From Micromonospora parathelypteridis (lineage in GTDB: Bacteria > Actinomycetota > Actinomycetes > Mycobacteriales > Micromonosporaceae): a DNA stretch of 64,000 nt. Below the pieces are notes generated by a model that did not search any database, was not told where the DNA came from, and worked only from the letters and a program-made list of their open reading frames with translations. Both the position numbers and the translations under genes were made by a program. Location of the stretch: NCBI RefSeq assembly GCF_014201145.1, contig NZ_JACHDP010000001.1:4588001-4652000 (forward strand), in the 5' to 3' direction. This document shows positions 1-6,845 of this stretch, one piece after another; the stretch's first letter is position 1; each line of letters begins with the position of its first letter.

Positions 1-708
1 GGCCTGCCGGTGATCTACCACAACGACGGCAACGCGGCCGCGCTCTACGCCCACCACGAGCACTTCGGCGCCGACGCCATGAGCCGCTCGTCGGTCTCCG
101 CGATCGTCGGCACCGGCCTCGGTGGCGGTGTGGTCGGGAACGGCCGGGTGATCGCCGGCGCGGCCGGGATGGCCGGCGAGCTTGGCCACGTGCACATCCC
201 GCTGACCGGGCTGCTCGGCTCGGGGCAGGCGGAGCCCACCTGCGCCTGCGGCTTCACCGGGGACGTCGAGAGCATCGCCTCGCTGACCGGGATCGAGCGC
301 AACCTGCTGCCGTACTGGCTGACCCGGTATCCCGACCACCCGCTGGCCGCCGAGCCGTTGGCCCGGGCGGCCAAGTTGGTCCGGGGGTACGGCGAGCGGG
401 GAGACGCCCTCGCGCGGGACCTCTTCGCCCAGCAGGCGATGGCGCTGGGCCGACTGTTCACCGTGGCGGCGAACTTCACCGACCCGCACGCGTACTTCGT
501 CGGCGGTGGGGTGGTGGAGGCGGCGCCGGAGTTCCGCGACTGGTTCCTGGCGACGGTCCGCGAGCACACCGTGCTTCGCGAGGAGCAGGCGGCGGTGGCC
601 ACCTTCGCGCTGGTGCCGGACCGGGACATGGCCGGTGCCCGGGGTGTGGCAATCGCCGCGCTGGAGTCGCTGCGTACCGTCGGGGAGCCCCGCCCGCTGG
701 TCGCCTGA
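1..708 (+). CDS. ROK family protein (sugar kinase or regulator), 5' truncated
   Basis: The frame is open from base 1, so the amino end lies before the window; about 235 carboxy-terminal residues are present. ROK proteins are sugar kinases such as glucokinase or sugar-responsive repressors. The phosphate-binding GTGLGGGVV stretch and the E-x-G-H motif (GELGH), whose His helps bind zinc and substrate, are visible. The family zinc motif C-x-C-G-x-x-G-C-x-E reads CACGFTGDVE here, so the third Cys is Asp. Kinase and repressor cannot be separated without the missing amino end, where any winged helix would be. Confidence 0.85.
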   Translation, partial: GLPVIYHNDGNAAALYAHHEHFGADAMSRSSVSAIVGTGLGGGVVGNGRVIAGAAGMAGELGHVHIPLTGLLGSGQAEPTCACGFTGDVESIASLTGIERNLLPYWLTRYPDHPLAAEPLARAAKLVRGYGERGDALARDLFAQQAMALGRLFTVAANFTDPHAYFVGGGVVEAAPEFRDWFLATVREHTVLREEQAAVATFALVPDRDMAGARGVAIAALESLRTVGEPRPLVA

Positions 709-815
709 GCTGCGGTCCGCCCTGTCCCGGCCGCCGCGCGGCGCGTTCGGCGACGCGGCGGCCGGTTCAGCGGCGGGGTGGTGCGTCCGGTCAGGTCAGC
801 GATGCGGCCGCCCTG

Positions 816-1016
816 TCAGTGGCGGGGTGGTGCCTGGGCGAAGGTGGCCCAGGCGGCCGGCGGAAACAGCAGGGCCGGGCCGGACGGGTCCTTGGAGTCG
901 CGGACGGCCACCAGCCGCGGGATCGCGGCCACCTCCACGCAGGCGCCCTCGTCGCCGCTGCGGCTGCTCTTGCGCCACGCCGCCGCGGCCAAGGCCGCTG
1001 TGATCGTCGGTGTCAT
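816..1016 (-). CDS. DUF397 small protein, partner of the upstream XRE regulator
   Basis: A 66-residue protein that is almost entirely one DUF397 domain: it has the typical WRKSSRSG start, a central CVEVA strand and the VRDSKDP...LLFPPAAWATF end. It starts with ATG 5 bp after the XRE/DUF5753 gene, so the two are surely co-transcribed. DUF397 proteins are numerous in actinomycetes and nearly always sit beside such a regulator; pairs of this kind have been linked to development and antibiotic control in Streptomyces and proposed to act like toxin-antitoxin modules. The target of this pair cannot be told from the sequence. Confidence 0.9.
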   Translation of the reverse strand: MTPTITAALAAAAWRKSSRSGDEGACVEVAAIPRLVAVRDSKDPSGPALLFPPAAWATFAQAPPRH

Positions 1017-1021
1017 CGGTC

Positions 1022-1867
1022 CTACCGTCCCTTCAGGACTGTCAGGAGCATCCCGCGGCTGTCGGCCGGGCTGAGGGCCACACTCCGGAGATGCTCCATG
1101 ATCTTGGTGCAGGTACGCGTCTCGCCGGCCCGATCGAGGATCATCTGACCGGCGACGGTCTCCACCGACGCGATGATCGGATCCTCCGGGTCGGCGAACT
1201 CGAGGATGTGCAGTGAGCCCCGGGTGCCCCGGTGGTAACCGGCGGAGAGCGGGATCACCTGAACGGTGATGTTCGGCAACTCGGCCATCTTGACCAGGTG
1301 CCGCAGTTGCCCGTCCATCACCGACTGGTCGCCGACCGGGCGCAGCAGCGCGCCCTCGTCGATGATCGCGTCGAGGATGGGCGGGTCGTCGCCGGTGAGC
1401 CGCTGCTGCCGGTCGAGCCGGACCTTGACCCGCTGCTCCACCAACTCGTCGCCGAGGGTGTGCGGGCCACCGCGCATGACGCCACGGATGTAGTCGGCGG
1501 TCTGCAGCAGGCCGGGCACCACCGACGGCTCGAAGTTGGCGATGGCGGTCGCCTCGGCTTCCAGTGCGATGAAGTCGATGGTGCGTGGATCCAGCAGGTA
1601 TGAGTACGAGACCCACCAGCCCGGCTTGCGGGCGTCCTTGGCGAGCTGCACCGCGGCGGCCACCTCCTCGGAACCCACCCCGTACGACGTGAGCAGGGCG
1701 CGCACGGTGGCCGGAGTGATCAGGGTCTGGGCGTTCTCGTACCGGGAGAGGGTGCTGCGGGTGCTGTTGATCTCATCCGCCGCGGTCTCCAGCGTCAGTC
1801 CGGCGGCTTCCCGGTGGTGGCGCAGGGCGATACCGAGCCGGCGGGCACGGGCTGTCTTCGGGGCCAT
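1022..1867 (-). CDS. XRE-family helix-turn-helix regulator with DUF5753 domain
   Basis: A 281-residue cytoplasmic DNA-binding regulator. Residues about 8-62 form the XRE helix-turn-helix (LGIALRHHREAAGLTLETAA, then STRSTLSRYENA). Residues about 100-270 are the DUF5753 sensor domain (FEPSVVPGLLQTADYIRGVM is characteristic). I start it at ATG 1867 (MAPKTARARRL); the frame runs 21 codons further upstream without family resemblance. The DUF397 gene follows after 5 bp. Such regulators often control their own operon; a TTGACA hexamer lies upstream on this strand. Confidence 0.9.
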   Translation of the reverse strand: MAPKTARARRLGIALRHHREAAGLTLETAADEINSTRSTLSRYENAQTLITPATVRALLTSYGVGSEEVAAAVQLAKDARKPGWWVSYSYLLDPRTIDFIALEAEATAIANFEPSVVPGLLQTADYIRGVMRGGPHTLGDELVEQRVKVRLDRQQRLTGDDPPILDAIIDEGALLRPVGDQSVMDGQLRHLVKMAELPNITVQVIPLSAGYHRGTRGSLHILEFADPEDPIIASVETVAGQMILDRAGETRTCTKIMEHLRSVALSPADSRGMLLTVLKGR

Positions 1868-1945
1868 ACATCGATGGTCGCACACATCTGCGGGAACGTC
1901 TGCATGAGAGAACGTCGATGAGAGTTGCATTCACGGCTGTACACG

Positions 1946-1951
1946 TGTCAA
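1946..1951 (-). promoter_or_regulatory. Candidate -35 (TTGACA) for the XRE-DUF397 operon
   Basis: A perfect TTGACA on the minus strand, overlapping an 8-bp palindrome ACACGTGT at 1941-1948. The -10 is less clear (GCAACT at 17 bp). The palindrome could be an autoregulatory operator, but that is inference. Confidence 0.35.
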
Positions 1952-2099
1952 TCTGTTATCGCGTCCTCACCGCCGGTTGTCGTGGCGACGGTGGTGGTGA
2001 GCGACCGGAGGGGATGGGGCGCGCGGCGATCGGGTTTCTCCCCCGTACCCGATCGTCGCGTGCCGCCGCCATCCCGGCCCGCCGGAAGGAGACGACGAC

Positions 2100-2150
2100 G
2101 TGCGTAACGGTTCGGAGCCCTCCGCCGTGCATCCGGCCGGCCCTCGATGA
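2100..2150 (+). CDS. 16-codon leader ORF coupled to the next gene
   Basis: GTG at 2100 has an excellent Shine-Dalgarno, GGAAGGAG at 2084-2091, with an 8-nt spacer. It encodes MRNGSEPSAVHPAGPR and stops at TGA 2148-2150, overlapping the ATG at 2147 as ATGA. The downstream 72-aa gene has no ribosome site of its own, so it probably depends on translation of this leader. The leader has no run of one amino acid that would suggest classical attenuation. It is the only SD-led case of four similar leader ORFs in this window. Confidence 0.55.
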   Translation: MRNGSEPSAVHPAGPR

Positions 2151-2365
2151 CCCGCTTCCTGGTGGTGCTCACCGACGTGCGTGCCGTCGAGGGCGTCGAC
2201 CGCGACGAGCGGACCGCGCCGGAGCGGCGACGTCAGGTGGTCGGCGCCAGCAGTCGGGAGGCCGCCGACCGGATCGCCGGAGCGTTCATGGCGCTGGGCA
2301 TGGTGCGGGCCGGTCGGCAGCGGGTGAAGGTGATCGCGGTCGGCCGTCGGCACTCCCGCGACTGA
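2147..2365 (+). CDS. Small protein of unknown function, 72 aa
   Basis: Not recognised. A compact 72-residue basic protein with an alternating pattern: strand (TRFLVVLTDVRAVEG), helix with Ala and Arg (SSREAADRIAGAFMALGM), strand (RQRVKVIAVGRR). There is no signal peptide or membrane segment. It begins at ATG 2147 inside the stop of a 16-codon leader, so coupled translation is likely. It lies upstream of ddl in the same direction, but ddl appears to have its own promoter at 2492. Codon use is strongly GC3-biased, which supports it being real. Confidence 0.55.
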   Translation: MTRFLVVLTDVRAVEGVDRDERTAPERRRQVVGASSREAADRIAGAFMALGMVRAGRQRVKVIAVGRRHSRD

Positions 2366-2491
2366 GCGGGCTCAGGCCGCTGACCTGCGGCACCGCAACA
2401 GTCCCGTCACGCACCGTATATCCTCTGATGACCGATTGCCGTGTCGTGCCGTGGCTCGCCGGGTATCGCCTCGTCTTACCGCCACGCACAG

Positions 2492-2497
2492 TAAGGT
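2492..2497 (+). promoter_or_regulatory. -10 box TAAGGT of the ddl transcript
   Basis: TAAGGT fits the actinobacterial TANNNT -10 and lies exactly 7 nt before the GTG at 2505. That is the geometry of a leaderless transcript beginning at or beside the start codon of the short leader ORF. Confidence 0.5.
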
Positions 2498-2504
2498 CAA
2501 CCGG

Positions 2505-2555
2505 GTGAGCGCCACCGGCGAGCACGACCAGCCGCAGTCGCGTACGAAGAGGTGA
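2505..2555 (+). CDS. 16-codon leaderless leader ORF overlapping ddl
   Basis: GTG at 2505 lies 7 nt after TAAGGT. The ORF reads [16 protein letters not shown] and stops at TGA 2553-2555, which overlaps the ddl GTG (2552) as GTGA. This suggests ribosomes load on a leaderless mRNA, translate 16 codons and re-initiate at ddl. No homology was recognised; the peptide itself may have no function. Confidence 0.5.
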   Translation: MSATGEHDQPQSRTKR

Positions 2556-3661
2556 CCGGAGTGACCACCCCAGGCAAAACCCGCGTGGCGATCGTCTTCG
2601 GCGGCCGCAGCCCGGAGCACGGCATCTCCTGCGTCAGCGCCGGCAGTGTGTTCGGCGCGCTCGATCCGGATGAGTTCGAGGTGGTGCCCGTCGGCATCAC
2701 CCGCGCCGGCCAGTGGGTGCTGACCAGCGGAGATCCCGCCCAGCTGGCGATCAACGCCCGTGAGCTCCCGGAGATCACCGCCGACTCCGGCGACGACATC
2801 GTGCTGCGTGCCGACCCCACCGGCAACGGGCTGATGGTGCTCGACCCGACCGAGGGCCCGCGGGTCCTGGCCGACGTGGACGTGGTCTTCCCGGTGCTGC
2901 ACGGCACGTACGGGGAGGACGGCACCATCCAGGGAATGCTGGAGATGGCCGGCATCCCCTACGTCGGGGCGAACGTCTTCGCCTCCGCGGCCGCCATGGA
3001 CAAGGAGTTCACCAAGAAGCTCTGCGCCGTCGAGGGCATTCCGGTCGGCACGTACGCCGTGCTGCGCAACGGGATGACCCTCAGCGAGCAGGACAAGGAG
3101 CGGCTCGGCCTGCCAGTCTTCGTCAAGCCGTCCCGGGCCGGGTCGTCGTTCGGCGTCAGCAAGGTCACCGACTGGGCGCAGTTGGACGACGCGGTCGCCG
3201 CCGCCCGACAGTTCGACCCGAAGGTCATCATCGAGGCCGCGATCGTCGGCCGCGAGATCGAGTGCGGCGTGTTGGAGGGCGAGGCCGGTGGCGCGCCCGA
3301 GGCGTCCGTCCTGGCCGAGGTGCGGGTCGTCGCCGACCACGATTTCTACGACTTCGAGGCGAAGTACCTCGACGACTCCTGCGAGTACGACATCCCGGCC
3401 AACCTGCCGGAGCGGGTGACCCGTCAGGTGCAGGAGTACGCGGTGCGCGCGTTCACCGCGTTGGACTGCGCCGGCCTGGCCCGGGCCGACTTCTTCGTCA
3501 CCCCCGAGCTGGACGTCTACCTCAACGAGATCAACACGATGCCCGGGTTCACCCCGACGTCGATGTTCCCGCGGATGTGGGCGGCCTCCGGCCTGGAGTA
3601 TCCGAAGTTGGTCAACCGGCTCATCCGCACCGCCCAGCGGCGCGGCGTCGGCCTGCACTGA
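2552..3661 (+). CDS. ddl: D-alanine--D-alanine ligase
   Basis: ATP-grasp ligase joining two D-alanines to make the dipeptide that ends the peptidoglycan stem; cytoplasmic, essential for wall synthesis and the target of D-cycloserine. The 369 residues match the usual length. Visible features are the amino-terminal [17 protein letters not shown] motif, the [18 protein letters not shown] lid segment, the ATP-grasp [14 protein letters not shown] region and the metal/ATP motif [18 protein letters not shown] start at GTG 2552, which overlaps a leader ORF; GTG 2561 is an in-frame alternative. It stands alone, followed by a convergent DUF3515 gene. Confidence 0.95.
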   Translation: MTGVTTPGKTRVAIVFGGRSPEHGISCVSAGSVFGALDPDEFEVVPVGITRAGQWVLTSGDPAQLAINARELPEITADSGDDIVLRADPTGNGLMVLDPTEGPRVLADVDVVFPVLHGTYGEDGTIQGMLEMAGIPYVGANVFASAAAMDKEFTKKLCAVEGIPVGTYAVLRNGMTLSEQDKERLGLPVFVKPSRAGSSFGVSKVTDWAQLDDAVAAARQFDPKVIIEAAIVGREIECGVLEGEAGGAPEASVLAEVRVVADHDFYDFEAKYLDDSCEYDIPANLPERVTRQVQEYAVRAFTALDCAGLARADFFVTPELDVYLNEINTMPGFTPTSMFPRMWAASGLEYPKLVNRLIRTAQRRGVGLH

Positions 3662-3715
3662 GCCACCCCGCCCCGCCCGCCGGCCCAGCGCGGTCAGCCG
3701 GCCCGCGAGGCCGGT

Positions 3716-4384
3716 TCAGCGCTGGCAGCCGGACGGGACGGCGCCGCCGGAGGGCACGGCCGCCACGATCGTGCTGGAAATCGTCGGCACCCACTGCAAC
3801 GGCTGCTCGTACGAGCGCGGGACACGGACCGTGATCAGCGTCTCCCGGTCGACCGTGGTGAGGACGTTCGCCTCGGCCTCCTCGGCCAGGTGCCAGCAGA
3901 CCCGGTTGACCGTCCAGACCTCGTCGGTGCTGGGGAAGGTCGGCTCGGTGCCGCCACAGGCAACGGTGAGCGCGGGGTCGCCGTACGCGGCGTTCTGCTC
4001 CGGGCCGGCGGTGACCGGCCGCTGGGTCAGGTCGCGGATGCCCGTCGGCAACTGGGAGAGCAGGGCCCGGCAGACCGTGGCCGGGCGGGCGGCGAGAGCC
4101 GGGGCGGCCATCTGCACCGGGTCGGTGGACTGCACCCGGGCGGTGGTCGCGGAGGGGGTCGGCGCGGCGGCCGGCGTGTCCGGGGTGAGCTTGGTGAACG
4201 CGAGCAGGGCCACCAGCAGCGTGATCGGCAGCGCGATCAGCGTGGCCAGCAGAGCGGCGCCGCGAATGGTCCGGTCCCGGCCGACCGGCGCGGCGGCGGC
4301 TGGATCGACCGGCTCGCCGGTACCGTCAGCCGGCTCGCGCGTGTCGTCGTCGAGAGCTGCGGAGGAAGTCTTCATCTCGTCCAC
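3716..4384 (-). CDS. DUF3515 family membrane-anchored protein
   Basis: A 222-residue protein with a short polar amino end, one transmembrane helix at about residues 42-65 (GAALLATLIALPITLLVALL) and an extracytoplasmic domain with conserved Cys residues (CRALLSQLP, VACGG, RVCWHLA) typical of DUF3515. In actinobacteria this family is often found between ddl and thiL; its function is unknown. The GTG start immediately follows the TAA of the Lrp-domain gene, so the two are translated from one mRNA. ATG 4375 is an alternative start. Confidence 0.85.
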   Translation of the reverse strand: MDEMKTSSAALDDDTREPADGTGEPVDPAAAAPVGRDRTIRGAALLATLIALPITLLVALLAFTKLTPDTPAAAPTPSATTARVQSTDPVQMAAPALAARPATVCRALLSQLPTGIRDLTQRPVTAGPEQNAAYGDPALTVACGGTEPTFPSTDEVWTVNRVCWHLAEEAEANVLTTVDRETLITVRVPRSYEQPLQWVPTISSTIVAAVPSGGAVPSGCQR

Positions 4385-4618
4385 TTACAGCCGCACCACC
4401 GAACACGTGAGGGTACGAGTGATGCCGGGCACCATCTGCACCTTGCTCACGATGAGCTTGCCGAGTTCGTCGACGGTGTTCGCCTCGGTGAGGACGACCA
4501 CGTCGTACGGCCCGGTGACGGCGTCGACGCGTACCACGCCGGTGATGTCCGCAATGAGACCCGCCACGTCACGTGCGCGGCCGACCTCGGTCTGGATGAG
4601 GATGTACGCCTGTACCAC
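4385..4618 (-). CDS. Lrp/AsnC ligand-binding (RAM) domain protein without DNA-binding domain
   Basis: A 77-residue stand-alone RAM domain (MVQAYILIQTEVGRARDVAG..., ending in GITRTLTCSVVRL). It is the effector-binding half of Lrp/AsnC regulators with no helix-turn-helix. Such SraA-like proteins form ring oligomers that bind amino acids and may modulate full-length Lrp proteins. Start GTG 4618 has GGAGG 7 nt upstream. Its TAA abuts the GTG of DUF3515. It is divergent from thiL, sharing a roughly 95-bp promoter region. Confidence 0.9.
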   Translation of the reverse strand: MVQAYILIQTEVGRARDVAGLIADITGVVRVDAVTGPYDVVVLTEANTVDELGKLIVSKVQMVPGITRTLTCSVVRL

Positions 4619-4714
4619 GACTCGACCTCCGTCCGTCGCCGCCCGGGAGCGGCCCGAAGGGTGAAAGTACCTTACGGACCAGGTCTGATCCCTATCGGTG
4701 GTCAAGGAGCAGCG

Positions 4715-5707
4715 GTGAGCGAGCACGGCGGAGCCGGGCAGCAGCACGGGCGGAACGCCGGCGGCGGTGCCAGCGTGTCCGGGATCGGGGAGTTCGGGCT
4801 GATTGGAAAGATCACCGCTCGACTGTCGTACGGACCGACGACCCTGCTCGGCCCGGGCGACGACGCGGCGGTGGTGGCCGCGCCGGACGGCCGGGTGGCG
4901 GCCTCCACCGACGTGCTGGTCGACGGGCGGCACTTCCGGCGGGACTGGTCCTCCGCCCGCGACGTCGGGCACCGGGCGGCGGCGGCCAATCTGGCCGACA
5001 TCGCGGCGATGGGTGCCACGCCGACGGCGCTGCTGGTCGCGCTCTGCATGCCGGCCGACCTGGACACCGGCTGGGCGGAGGAGTTGGCCGACGGGCTCGC
5101 CGCCGAGGCGGCGACGGTCGGCGCGAGCGTCGTCGGCGGGGACATGTCGTCGAGCCCGACCCTGACCGTTGCGGTCACCGCCCTGGGCGACCTGGAGGGC
5201 CGACCGCCCGTGCTGCGCTCGGGTGCCCGTCCGGGGGACGTGCTCGCCCTGGCCGGGCGCACCGGGCACGCGGCGGCCGGGCTGACCGTGCTCACCCGGG
5301 GCTTCCGCACCCCCCGGTTGCTGGTCGAGGCGTACCGGCGGCCGCAGGTTCCCTACCAGGCCGGCCCGCAGGCCGCCCGGCTCGGTGCCACCTCGATGAT
5401 CGACGTGTCGGACGGGCTGCTCGCCGACCTCGGACACGTGTCGGCGGCCAGCGGGGTCGCGATCGATGTGCGCCGGAACGCCTTCGAGGTGCCCCGGCAG
5501 ATGGCTGACGCGGCGCAGGCGCTCGGCGTCGACCCGTACACCTGGATCCTCTCCGGTGGCGACGACCATGCGCTGGCCGCGACCTTCCCCCCGGCGGTGG
5601 TGCTGCCGCCGGACTGGCGGCCGATCGGCGTGGTGACGGACGGTGGCGGGGTGACGGTCGACGGCGCACCCTACGAGGGCGCGACCGGCTGGGACCACTT
5701 CCGGTGA
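4715..5707 (+). CDS. thiL: Thiamine-monophosphate kinase
   Basis: Phosphorylates thiamine monophosphate with ATP to make the cofactor thiamine diphosphate, the last step of the pathway. The 330-residue protein belongs to the PurM/AIR-synthase superfamily. Motifs: LLGPGDDAAVV near residue 47 (metal-ATP Asp pair), STDVLVDGRHFRRDW, an ADIAAMGATPTALLVAL helix, a GGDMSSSP loop and SGGDDHALAATFP at the end. GTG 4715 has AAGGAG 5 nt upstream and is preceded by about 25 residues of low-complexity Gly/Ala sequence. I saw no thi-box riboswitch before it. Confidence 0.93.
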   Translation: MSEHGGAGQQHGRNAGGGASVSGIGEFGLIGKITARLSYGPTTLLGPGDDAAVVAAPDGRVAASTDVLVDGRHFRRDWSSARDVGHRAAAANLADIAAMGATPTALLVALCMPADLDTGWAEELADGLAAEAATVGASVVGGDMSSSPTLTVAVTALGDLEGRPPVLRSGARPGDVLALAGRTGHAAAGLTVLTRGFRTPRLLVEAYRRPQVPYQAGPQAARLGATSMIDVSDGLLADLGHVSAASGVAIDVRRNAFEVPRQMADAAQALGVDPYTWILSGGDDHALAATFPPAVVLPPDWRPIGVVTDGGGVTVDGAPYEGATGWDHFR

Positions 5708-5723
5708 GGTCTGCCAGCCGCCG

Positions 5724-5729
5724 TATTCT
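5724..5729 (+). promoter_or_regulatory. -10 box TATTCT, leaderless GNAT transcript
   Basis: TATTCT is followed by 7 nt and the GTG at 5737. This spacing puts the transcription start on the start codon, and no Shine-Dalgarno is visible. Confidence 0.55.
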
Positions 5730-5736
5730 GGACACC

Positions 5737-6198
5737 GTGAGTGAGATCGAGATCCGGGCGGTGCGGTTCGACGCGCCGGTGGCGCAGCAGTTGATCAGTG
5801 CCGCACTGGCCGACCTGGGTGCCCGCTACGGTGGCTCCGGCGACGACACCCCGGTGGACGCGACCGAGTTCGAGTCGCCCGACGGGGCGTTCCTCGTCGC
5901 CTACCTGGCCGGCGAGCCGGTGGGCTGCGGTGGCTGGCGCAGCCACGGTGCGGACACCGCGGAGCTGAAGCGGATGTACACGGCCCCGGCGGCGCGTGGG
6001 CGGGGCGTGGCCCGCACGGTGCTGGCAGCCGTCGAGCGCTCGGCTCGCGAGCAGGGCCGCAAGCGGGTGGTCCTGGAGTGCGGCGACAAGCAGCCCGAGG
6101 CCATCGCCATGTACGGCTCCGCCGGCTACGAGCGGATCCCGAACTTCGGCTTCTACAAGGACGAGGAGGGCTGCGTCTCCTTCGGCCGCACCCTCTGA
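5737..6198 (+). CDS. GNAT-family N-acetyltransferase
   Basis: A 153-residue single-domain acetyltransferase using acetyl-CoA; the substrate is unknown. The acetyl-CoA pyrophosphate loop is seen as PAARGRGVARTV (Q/R-x-x-G-x-G/A), preceded by strand AELKRMYTAP and followed by RVVLECGDKQPEAIAMYGSAGY, the usual end with a Tyr. I start at GTG 5737, 7 nt after a TATTCT box. An in-frame GTG at 5704 would overlap thiL but adds only unconserved residues. Confidence 0.88.
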   Translation: MSEIEIRAVRFDAPVAQQLISAALADLGARYGGSGDDTPVDATEFESPDGAFLVAYLAGEPVGCGGWRSHGADTAELKRMYTAPAARGRGVARTVLAAVERSAREQGRKRVVLECGDKQPEAIAMYGSAGYERIPNFGFYKDEEGCVSFGRTL

Positions 6199-6294
6199 CC
6201 TGCGGTCGCCGACAGCTCCGGGCGCGGCCAGCGGTATCCGAGCGCGGCCTGCGGCTCCGGGCCCGCCCTGCGGCAGGCGACGTGGACACGACAG

Positions 6295-6322
6295 AGCCGG
6301 CGGACCTCAGGGTCCGCCGGCT
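6295..6322. terminator. Perfect 12-bp hairpin between convergent genes
   Basis: AGCCGGCGGACC and its exact complement flank a 4-base TCAG loop, midway between the ends of the GNAT and rpmB genes. There is no T-run, as is common for actinobacterial terminators. It would fold on both transcripts, so it is probably bidirectional. Confidence 0.7.
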
Positions 6323-6352
6323 GAGCCGAACGAGAAGTTTGGTGCTGCCGCG

Positions 6353-6544
6353 TCAGGCGCGGGTGACCTTGCCGGCCTTGATGCACGAGGTGCAGACCTG
6401 CAGCTTCTTGGTGTTGCCGCCACCGGCCGGGGTGCGCACCGACTGGATGTTCGGGTTCCAGCGGCGGTTGGTCTTCTTCTTGGACCAGGGCACGTTGTGG
6501 CCGAAGCCCGGCCCCTTGCCACAGACGTCGCACACGCTAGCCAC
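6353..6544 (-). CDS. rpmB: 50S ribosomal protein L28, zinc-binding form
   Basis: A 63-residue large-subunit ribosomal protein: MASVCDVCGKGPGFGHNVPW at the amino end and CTSCIKAGKV near the carboxy end. The two C-x2-C pairs make it the zinc-containing (C+) form; actinobacteria often keep a zinc-free copy elsewhere under Zur control. Start GTG 6544 has CAGGAG 7 nt upstream. A TAGGCT -10 at 6611-6616 (minus) implies a leader of about 60 nt. Confidence 0.97.
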   Translation of the reverse strand: MASVCDVCGKGPGFGHNVPWSKKKTNRRWNPNIQSVRTPAGGGNTKKLQVCTSCIKAGKVTRA

Positions 6545-6610
6545 GGGATACTCCTGGGATTGAAACGTTCATGAGGTAGCCGGCAGAGGTGCTGCACGGG
6601 CAACCGGCTC

Positions 6611-6616
6611 AGCCTA
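6611..6616 (-). promoter_or_regulatory. -10 box TAGGCT of rpmB
   Basis: TAGGCT on the minus strand about 70 bp before the rpmB start. The resulting leader contains a possible AGCCGG...CCGGCT stem. No clear -35 was found. Confidence 0.4.
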
Positions 6617-6832
6617 CCCGATGCCCCACCGGCGGGACCAACCGCCCTGGCCCGGTGACCAGCCGCGCCCCCGCCAGCGGATGGTGGGTCGGCCCGCCGG
6701 GTGAAGGGGGGTGGTTCCGGCGGCAACTGTACCCGTAGGGCAGGTCCAGCCTGCGACCCGGCGAAGGAGCGCCACCCGGTGCGGGGCAACCGGACACGCC
6801 GGACGAGTCCGACGCGTGTCGGTGCGCGCCAG

Positions 6833-6838
6833 TAGGCT
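6833..6838 (+). promoter_or_regulatory. -10 box TAGGCT, leaderless DAK2 gene
   Basis: TAGGCT is followed by exactly 7 nt and GTG 6846, with no Shine-Dalgarno in between. This fits leaderless transcription of the DAK2-recG operon. Confidence 0.55.
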
Positions 6839-6845
6839 TCTGGCC

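Noticed and set aside
4630..4714. Thiamine diphosphate riboswitch before thiL
   Set aside because: The Lrp-thiL intergenic region is too short and lacks the conserved CTGAGA and ACCTG elements.
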